From assembly GCA_002390705.1 (NCBI GenBank), contig DGQA01000013.1, positions 1 through 8,164 of the forward strand: a stretch of 8,164 nucleotides of DNA. Reading direction: 5' to 3'. Positions 1 through 6,300 of this stretch are shown in pieces; positions within the stretch are counted from its first letter, which is position 1; every line of letters begins with the position of its first letter. The notes under the pieces were generated by a model. It saw only the letters and a list, made by a program, of their open reading frames with translations, did no database searches and was not told the DNA's origin. Made by a program: the position numbers and the translations under genes. The stretch is from Actinobacteria bacterium UBA4426 (GTDB taxonomy: Bacteria; Actinomycetota; Actinomycetes; S36-B12).

Positions 1-1696
1 CTGGCTTCGGCTCTGGCTTCGGCTTTTTTGTCGGCTTACTCGTGTCCGTCTCACCAGAATCGTCTGGCTTCTGGGTAGGGGACTGATTTTGGGCAGGTTT
101 CTCATCTTGCTCGATGCTGGAACCTAAACCACTAGAGGACAAAAACTTTTCTAGTGGCGAAGCCTTGAGGGTTGATTTGATAACCTTCAGGAGTGTCAGA
201 TCTGATGCGTCAACTTCAATTTGGCTAACCGAGCCAGGAGTTATGACAGTAGGAAGCGAAAATTCCGCCACAACAACTGCACCCTTTTCATTCGTTACGG
301 TGACCTGAGAATCCCCACCTTGACCCGCGGGCTCAGCCGTGAGCGTGACATCGGGACCCACAACAAATCGGATAGTTACCAGTCCATTTGTGAGCGTGAT
401 ATGCGTTGCCGCACCACCAGTGCTGCGCATGGAAACGGCCCCACTTGCAGTTGTAGTGAACTGCAGATCACCACTTTGATCGCCACTAAGTTCAGCCTGG
501 ACTCGGGGAGTACCAGGAATATCGAGCGACGCTTTCACGGGATCTTTAGATTCTGCGTTTTCTGGCTGGTGATTAAGATTAAAACTCACTTGATCAACAT
601 CACTGGGATTCCATTGCGCAGTGAATCCATTCGCCGCCGGATCGCCGGTTCGCAGTGGGGTATAGATCACGGGTGAATCGCCGTCAGATGTCAGCTGTTT
701 GACTGTTTTAGCTTCACCTTCTACCTCAGCGGAGACAAGAAGTTTCGTTGTTCGTGCAGGCGAAGTGACAAGCACGTGGGCTCGCACCGCCCCCGCGCTC
801 ACACCGGTAGCGTTAACGCTGGTGGAGAACGGGGGTGCTTGTGGCAAAGCACGAACGGCAAGCGGAGTCACGTCCATAGAGCCAACGCCCCCACCGATGG
901 CACTACCGACCGAAGCTCCTGCAGCATCGAGTGGTTGGTAGGCCCATGTGTCGTCGGGGCTTGCGACAGTGAGTAGCTGCTGAACACCAGGCACGTTATT
1001 GTCGTACAGGCTGATGTCCCACCCGGAATCCACGGCGACTATTGATGCGGGAGTGACCGTGTGTCCCGCTCCGGTTTCATCGTAAAGTCCCATCGTGTAA
1101 ATCGCCCCCTCCACCAGGGCAGACTGCAAAATTTCTGCGATAGCCACTGGCCCTGCCCGACGTGATTCCGCTGCGGCCTCCTGTGCGTTGGAAAGCAACT
1201 GAGTTGCCCAAAGCTGCTCGATACTGCGCTGCAGATCCGCATTTTTTTCATTAAGGGCGTAGGCGAACGGCGCCGAGTCATTAAAACTTTGGACCGACGC
1301 GATGTTCTGGAAAAATTGTTGCGATAAAACGGCCATGCCTTCGCAGCGACCTGCTGTAAGAGCCGAGTTAACTTGGTCAAGCCACTGCACGGCGCTAGGG
1401 AACAACTGGCAATCGCTGATCTTGCCACCAATGCAGACATTTTCAGGCCCAAATAGCGTGATCAAACTTTCCGTTTCTAAGGACCCAGACTGTTTCGCGT
1501 TCGCAAAAGAAAAACCATCCGGGTCGCTCAAAAATCCGGTGTTCACACTAATCTCAGTCGCTTGCGGTGATGCGCTTGCAGACGCTTCCCCCGTGGGTGC
1601 AGATTCGTCGTCACTGGCACAAGAGGTGGCCCCCAACAGGAGCACACCAATCGCAACAAAGCGAACCGCGTGCCGCTTCTGCCCACTTGACCTCAT
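1..1696 (-). CDS. Predicted lipoprotein with putative papain-like cysteine-peptidase domain, 3'-partial
   Basis: 565 complete codons are present and the frame is open to the left edge. The N-terminus (MRSSGQKRHAVRFV) is basic, followed by a hydrophobic stretch and a lipobox-like LLGATSC with Cys26 as lipidation site; Ser at -1 is allowed but not the commonest. A Ser/Ala/Asp-rich linker follows. The region 80-240 contains Cys88, Cys96, then GRCEGMAVLSQQFF (Cys118), GHTVTPASIVAVD (His212) and ISLYDNNVPG (Asp232/Asn233/Asn234). The order and motif style fit a papain-like Cys-His-Asn/Asp active site; this is inference from motifs, with no search run. After about 290 the protein is beta-rich and Thr/Val/Gly-rich, suggesting Ig-like or sandwich domains. 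At the edge it becomes Lys/Pro-rich (KPTKKPKPEPKP), a likely wall-spanning or linker segment. Last visible gene of the sigma/anti-sigma operon, so probably under that sigma factor. It could instead be a non-catalytic sensor lipoprotein. Confidence 0.85.
   Translation of the reverse strand, partial: MRSSGQKRHAVRFVAIGVLLLGATSCASDDESAPTGEASASASPQATEISVNTGFLSDPDGFSFANAKQSGSLETESLITLFGPENVCIGGKISDCQLFPSAVQWLDQVNSALTAGRCEGMAVLSQQFFQNIASVQSFNDSAPFAYALNEKNADLQRSIEQLWATQLLSNAQEAAAESRRAGPVAIAEILQSALVEGAIYTMGLYDETGAGHTVTPASIVAVDSGWDISLYDNNVPGVQQLLTVASPDDTWAYQPLDAAGASVGSAIGGGVGSMDVTPLAVRALPQAPPFSTSVNATGVSAGAVRAHVLVTSPARTTKLLVSAEVEGEAKTVKQLTSDGDSPVIYTPLRTGDPAANGFTAQWNPSDVDQVSFNLNHQPENAESKDPVKASLDIPGTPRVQAELSGDQSGDLQFTTTASGAVSMRSTGGAATHITLTNGLVTIRFVVGPDVTLTAEPAGQGGDSQVTVTNEKGAVVVAEFSLPTVITPGSVSQIEVDASDLTLLKVIKSTLKASPLEKFLSSSGLGSSIEQDEKPAQNQSPTQKPDDSGETDTSKPTKKPKPEPKP
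129..157. repeat. Perfect 8-bp inverted repeat within the lipoprotein gene
   Basis: CCACTAGA (129-136) and TCTAGTGG (150-157) are exact inverted copies separated by 13 bp. The site lies inside coding sequence (around residues 513-523). It could be chance or an mRNA hairpin. Nothing else nearby marks a regulatory or recombination site. Confidence 0.4.
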
Positions 1697-2547
1697 TGCA
1701 CGTCCTCCAAAGATGTGACAACGCGGATACCGGGAAGGTCCGTTTGCATTTCCACGACGTCTACTCCAGCCTCGCCCACCAGCCAGTGCTGATCACTGTC
1801 AAGGTTGATGCCTTCAAAGCCCTGTAATGAATTAGTGATTGCGTCAATAGTCGCTTTCACCGACGTTCCCGCAGCACCATCAGTTTCCGGATCCGTTGGG
1901 ATCGTGGCGACAATGCAGTCACCTGTCGTCGAGCAAAAGGTTCGAGCTTGAGACTCAATTGTTCCACTCGGCGTCTCTGGGACGAAAATTATTGAGTAGC
2001 CCGCCGCCGCTGGGGCCGTATCAGGCACCCAAATCCGACTTACTCGGTCTCTCGTTTCCTCCGAGTTGGCTGCCGGTAAATCTAGGATCAGGAGCCCGGC
2101 CGCAAGCTCACCCACTTGAGCACGTTCAATTCTTTCAGTTTCAGCGTTACCGCGTATGCCGGGCGCGACTTCACCTGTCGCCCCAGAGGCCATGTCAGTT
2201 TCGCGTGGCGTACCCGTTTCTCCAAGAGTCTGCACGGCAAAACCACCGACCCCAACGATCAGCAAGGTCGAGGCCGCGAGTGCCATAACTTTCCATAAAC
2301 GTGGTCCTCGTTTTTTTTCCAGCCTTCGTTCGACCAAAGAAGGCACCTCGTCACCGGAGGACATCTTTGAGGAAGGGATCTGGTCGAGAACTAACTGCAC
2401 AAGTCGTGTTGGAGCTTCACCCACCTCGTGGGTGGCAGGCCCGAGAAAAGCACTGTAATTAGCGAGGACCAGTTGAGAGAAATCCTGATCACTCGCGACT
2501 GTGGGATTTACTTCCCCGCCCTCTCCCACGCCAGTTGTGTCATTCAT
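1693..2547 (-). CDS. Probable single-pass membrane anti-sigma factor
   Basis: 284 residues. I recognise this by architecture and position rather than by a strong family motif. The cytoplasmic N-terminal part (1-83) has helical segments (SQLVLANYSAFLG and APTRLVQLVLDQI) and ends in a basic patch (ERRLEKKRGPRLWK). One transmembrane helix follows at about 86-106 (VMALAASTLLIVGVGGFAV). An extracytoplasmic domain of about 178 residues follows, rich in Ala, Thr, Asp and Glu, with a Cys205/Cys211 pair that could form a disulfide. The zinc-binding HxxxCxxC motif of ZAS-type anti-sigma factors is absent. The gene immediately follows the ECF sigma gene with an 8-bp overlap and its stop overlaps the next start as ATGA, so the three genes should be co-transcribed and translationally coupled. 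The expected role is to hold the sigma factor at the membrane until an envelope signal releases it. Another membrane regulator is possible but less likely. Confidence 0.75.
   Translation of the reverse strand: MNDTTGVGEGGEVNPTVASDQDFSQLVLANYSAFLGPATHEVGEAPTRLVQLVLDQIPSSKMSSGDEVPSLVERRLEKKRGPRLWKVMALAASTLLIVGVGGFAVQTLGETGTPRETDMASGATGEVAPGIRGNAETERIERAQVGELAAGLLILDLPAANSEETRDRVSRIWVPDTAPAAAGYSIIFVPETPSGTIESQARTFCSTTGDCIVATIPTDPETDGAAGTSVKATIDAITNSLQGFEGINLDSDQHWLVGEAGVDVVEMQTDLPGIRVVTSLEDVQ
1704..1708 (-). promoter_or_regulatory. Ribosome binding site of the lipoprotein gene
   Basis: GGAGG on the minus strand, 7 nt upstream of the ATG at 1696 and inside the end of the anti-sigma gene. With the ATGA stop/start overlap it fixes the lipoprotein start confidently and indicates translational coupling. 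Confidence 0.8.
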
Positions 2548-3151
2548 CTTGGGGCCCCTCTCGAAAAGAATCTAAGTTTCTCGCGGTTGTGAACGGTCGA
2601 AGGTGCCCGAGATCCTCAGCAAGTGATCGCCGGGCCCTGGACAAGCGCGACTTAATTGTTCCTTCAGCACATCCCAATATTTCCGCAGCATCGAGTTGCG
2701 TGTATCCGTACATATCGACCAAGAGAATCGTTTGTTGTTGCTCATGTGACAAAAGCGCCAGCGATCGAGAAACATCTAAATGCTCATCACTGGGATGAAC
2801 ACGGTCAAAGGTTGGTGCGGTAGTTGCCTGCACTTCGATGTCCTCTAGGTCGGCTAGCTCGGCAGTAAGGTTCTTCTGGCGCTTCTTGACACAAGCAAGA
2901 GCAGCGTTAACCGCGATTCGGTGGAGCCACGTGCTGACCGCCGAATCACCCCTGAAATTTACGGCGGCCCGATGAGCCGAAAGGTACGTCTCTTGAAAGG
3001 CATCAGCTGCGTCCTCTTCATTTGCGGTGATTTTCAGCACCACTGCCCAAGCAGCACCAGAGGTCCGCCGGACGATTTCCGGAAAAGCTGTGTCGTCTCC
3101 TGACACGTGGTCGAGCAGGAGCTCCAAATCTGTTTTATCTCTTTCTAACAT
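2540..3151 (-). CDS. ECF-family RNA polymerase sigma factor (SigM/RpoE-like)
   Basis: Sigma-70 family factor of the extracytoplasmic-function group, 203 residues with the ATG at 3151, a normal ECF length. Region 2 spans about residues 8-92, with the DAADAFQETYLSAHRA segment (core binding / -10 recognition) and the typical FRGDSAVSTWLHRIAVNAAL stretch. Region 4 spans about 133-182 with LSHEQQQTILLVDMYGYTQLDAAEILGCAEGTIKSR read across its helix-turn-helix: family-typical (D/E)AA(E/D)ILG followed by GT(I/V)KSRLSRAR. A linker of about 40 acidic/polar residues joins them. No extra C-terminal domain is present. The start was chosen because the fold begins right after it. No clear Shine-Dalgarno precedes it, so initiation may be weak or leaderless. 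An in-frame ATG at 3373 would add 74 unconvincing residues. Its stop overlaps the downstream anti-sigma gene by 8 bp. The class is certain; the exact subgroup and regulon are not. Confidence 0.95.
   Translation of the reverse strand: MLERDKTDLELLLDHVSGDDTAFPEIVRRTSGAAWAVVLKITANEEDAADAFQETYLSAHRAAVNFRGDSAVSTWLHRIAVNAALACVKKRQKNLTAELADLEDIEVQATTAPTFDRVHPSDEHLDVSRSLALLSHEQQQTILLVDMYGYTQLDAAEILGCAEGTIKSRLSRARRSLAEDLGHLRPFTTARNLDSFREGPQDE
2555..2559 (-). promoter_or_regulatory. Ribosome binding site of the anti-sigma gene
   Basis: AGGGG within GAGAGGGG on the minus strand lies 7 nt before the ATG at 2547, inside the last codons of the sigma gene. It supports that ATG over the next in-frame ATG-like options. 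It overlaps an 8-bp GGGGCCCC palindrome (2551-2558). Confidence 0.6.
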
Positions 3152-3202
3152 GTTAATGAGAGCGTAACGAAGAAAGCCATTGGGCGTTGGTTCGCATCTT
3201 CG

Positions 3203-3228
3203 AGTCGCTTGATAACAACGAGGTTTCC
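3203..3228 (-). promoter_or_regulatory. Candidate ECF-type promoter upstream of the sigma factor gene
   Basis: On the minus strand, GGAAAC (3228-3223) is followed after 15 nt by CGACT (3207-3203). This resembles the GGAAC / GAAAC -35 and CGTC-like -10 elements of ECF promoters such as those of SigM/SigW-type factors. The spacer is slightly short and the -10 is imperfect. If used, transcription would start about 45 nt upstream of the sigma-factor ATG, which fits autoregulation, the usual behaviour of ECF operons. Confidence 0.25.
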
Positions 3229-3321
3229 TCGCGTAGCGCCGGGCTAGCGAGTGAAGAGCGTTAGGATTGCCTGCCCCTGGCCTACAACCTCGCCACTGAG
3301 CTTGCCGGCCCTGCTGGTCAG

Positions 3322-3344
3322 GGGTCCTTGGGAGAGCCAAGCCC
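3322..3344 (-). terminator. Possible weak hairpin after the protease gene
   Basis: About 30 bp after the protease stop codon the minus strand can fold GGG-CTTGG-ctctc-CCAAG-ga-CCC: a perfect 5-bp stem with a 5-nt loop, extended by 3 more G-C pairs across a 2-nt bulge. No U-run follows. It is therefore not a classical intrinsic terminator and could equally be a chance or mRNA-stabilising hairpin. Confidence 0.25.
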
Positions 3345-3372
3345 GATTCCCGACCAATAGCTGCCGCCCGCA

Positions 3373-6300
3373 TCAGGCTCGACTCGAGCGAATTGTTTTA
3401 CTTATTTGCTTCTTGGTAATCCTGAACCTTTTGCTCACCACTTTTGATGAATCTTCGAGATTAAATACGAGTCTGTAATAACCGGACTTAATCTTGATTT
3501 TCGTGAAAGCTGCCACATCGGTGCCGTCCAATTGAACGGAGCTGATTTTCCGGTAGATAACTTTACTCTTGCGAGGTGTGCGTTTCTTAGTACTAGATGA
3601 CTTGACCTTGACCGTGAATCTTTTTTGAAGAGTGACACTCACAACCGCGCTGCTTGCGCTGGCGAGCTGAAGTTCTTCCATGTCAATCTTCAGCATGGCC
3701 CTTTTTCCTGAGCCAATCAGTTGCATGGCAGCACGCGGGACGGGGAGTCTCGTCGCTACCGACGTCGTGGATTGATTTGTTGCCGATAGAACAACAGGCG
3801 TTAGCACCTCCGCAGGAGTTGGGGCCGATGGTGCCTCAGCCGCTGGCCTGTCTGTGTAGGTGTATCCACCCCACAAGGATGCTCGTCCAACTGTGGGGCC
3901 AAGGACGACGTGTACGTCTACGATCCCAGCAACTGCCGAAGGCGGCACGACAGCATCAATGTGGTGGCCGGCGATCACGATAAATGATGGCGACGGCGTT
4001 TCACCAAACATCACAGCTCTCGCTGTCGTGAAGTCTCCTCCGCTCAGTGCAATTGTCTGCCCACCTGACAGGGGTCCACTGCTGCTGCTCAGTCGGGAGA
4101 TTGAGTTATCGCTGCCACCACCACCACCGCCACCGCCACCGCCGCCACCTGGCGGTGAGGGTGCAGGAGCGAGGGAGCAGGGAGCAGGCTGAGCTGGAGT
4201 ATCGGTTAGGGCTCCGATGTAAAGAAGGTGAGCCGTGGTTGCTGCACCAGGACTGCACACGATTGATTTGGTCGAAAGCTGAACCAGAGAGCTTTCCACC
4301 TGTGCGGGCGTAGCCGATCCGTTAGCACCCAAGTAGATTGCCGCGGCTCCTGCGACGTGAGGGGACGCCATTGACGTTCCCGACATTGTTGTGGAGCACG
4401 TGTCGCACATGATCGCTGCCGATTCGATGGAAGAACCAGGAGCAAAAATGTCTACCACCGTTCCCCAATTGGAGAAGCCACTGCGGTAATCATTGCTAGC
4501 CGCAGAAGCTACCGTGATCGCGTTACCCGCGCGGGCTGGAGAGTAGTATTTGGCGTCGTCGTTGCTGTTCCCAGCCGCGACGACCACTGAAATCCCAGAT
4601 GCGACCAAGTTGTTCACCGCGGCATCAAGCGTATTGTTACCACCACCACCAAGGCTCATGTTGACCACCGCTGGTCGAGTGGGAAAATTGAGTGAATGAT
4701 TTGTTCGCACCCAGTCCAATCCAGCGACGACATCTGACATTGAGCCCGAACCCCAGCAGTTCAGGACCCGCACACCAACAACTGTTGCCTCTTTTGCTAC
4801 ACCGTACTTTGTCCCGACTGCCGTGCCCGCAACGTGTGTTCCATGGCCTTGGCAGTCATCTGGGTTAACGTCGTCATCAACCGCGTCGTAGCCGCTAGCC
4901 ACTCGACCGGCAAATTCCTCGTGCGTGGCGCGAAGGCCAGTGTCAACTACGTACACGATAACGCCGCAGCCTTCCCCGCCTCCTTGGTAAGTTGTGCTCA
5001 AGGGCAGGGATCGTTGATCCACTCGATCAAGGCCCCAAGGCGCATTAACTTGCTCCGTACCCGAATAAATCGAGACTTTGGCGTCTACCTCTACGGACAG
5101 CACTCCAGGGTCATTTGCAAGATCTTGGGCATCTCTTGTTGTTAATTCAACGGCAATGGCATTGACTGCTTGGCTCATCACTTCTTCAACATCACCGCCA
5201 ATAGAAACGGCTTTTTCTTGAACCCTTTTGAGTATTCGATCATTTTTGACCATGACAATAAACGACTCGGTGACTCCTTCGGCAGGTGAGTTTCTCTCCG
5301 GCTTTGCCGCAACAATTTTCTTCTCCGCAGCAGATTCCTTCACACGCCTGCTTGTCCCGAAAGCCTCCGAGCAGGTTGGCGGGGCGGGAACAGCGTAAGT
5401 GAACGCATTGGCCATGGTCACATTTCCGCCAGGGGCTGTGACTGACAAGTTAACAACACCAACCGAAGCAGCCGGCGTAATCGCGGTAATGGACGATTCT
5501 GAATCAACAACGAATGAACTTGCAGCTACCCCTCCGAAAGTGACCGCTGTCGCTCCCCACAGGTTTGCTCCTGTGATTACGACGGCAGTGTTGCCGTTAG
5601 TGGGGCCAGTTACTGGACTGATTTCAATCAGTGAAGGGGCTTCACCGTAGGTGAAAAAGTTGCTTTTAATTGTCATTCCATTGGCGTTCGTGATGGCGAC
5701 ATCCACTGTCCCCGCTGCATGAGCCGGAATAGTGACACTCATTCTGGTATCGGAATGGACGGTCAAACCCACCACGCGGGTCCCGCCAAACGTAACGGAT
5801 GATGTACCGGACACGGTAGAAAAGTTTCTACCATTTATTAATACGGAAACCGCTCCTGACGTTGGTCCGGAAGTACGCGACAAGCTCGTAACGATTGGCC
5901 GCTCCTGGCTGTATATGTAGCCATCGGCCATTGACCCGGTACCGGCAGGAGTTGTCACGGACACGTCGACAGCCCGATCAGCTTCGTCACTGGAGATCGA
6001 ATAGAGGTACCGCCCAGGCACAGCTGGTGAGACTCCGGTTGAACTGGAGATCAACGCTTGCGCTCCCCCGTCTTTCCAATTTCCTGGATCGTCGCTTGCA
6101 GTGGCAATAATGCGCGAGTTCGTTCTTGTGTTGGGGTCGGCATACCCGATGACGAACTTTCCGTTACCGGCGTACGTGGGGGTGCCCACCGTGGCGTAGT
6201 TGAAAACGACATCGACATCACCAATTTGACGCCCAGTTACCGACGAACGGTCGACGATTAACAATTGAAACGAGAACTTTGGGCCAGAAGACGGATGCTC

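Larger units (their letters stand above)
3152..3372. other. Intergenic region between protease and sigma-factor genes
   Basis: About 220 bp lie between the protease stop and the preferred sigma-factor start. The sigma frame happens to remain open through this stretch. The 74 residues it would encode are Arg-rich (RRYARKPRCYQATRRC), contain three Cys, use AGG/AGA/CGA codons, and resemble no sigma region, so I treat it as non-coding. It holds the weak hairpin near the protease end and a possible ECF-type promoter near the sigma gene. Confidence 0.6.

Noticed and set aside
221..676. Plus-strand open frame opposite the lipoprotein
   Set aside because: Arg/Ser-rich, no domain, no credible Shine-Dalgarno, and it lies entirely opposite a well supported coding frame.
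1039..1452. Minus-strand 137-residue frame inside the lipoprotein gene
   Set aside because: It is in a different frame from the lipoprotein, Arg/Ser-rich and without recognisable features; the lipoprotein frame is open across the whole region and carries the conserved motifs.
4101..4150. Possible CRISPR-like or tandem direct repeat at the acc/gcc run
   Set aside because: It is a simple trinucleotide tract encoding glycine, with no spacers.
5274..5400. Gene boundary between two separate tandem proteases
   Set aside because: The linker between TIG 3 and the second propeptide reads through without a stop, and no signal peptide precedes the second propeptide, so it is one chain as sequenced.
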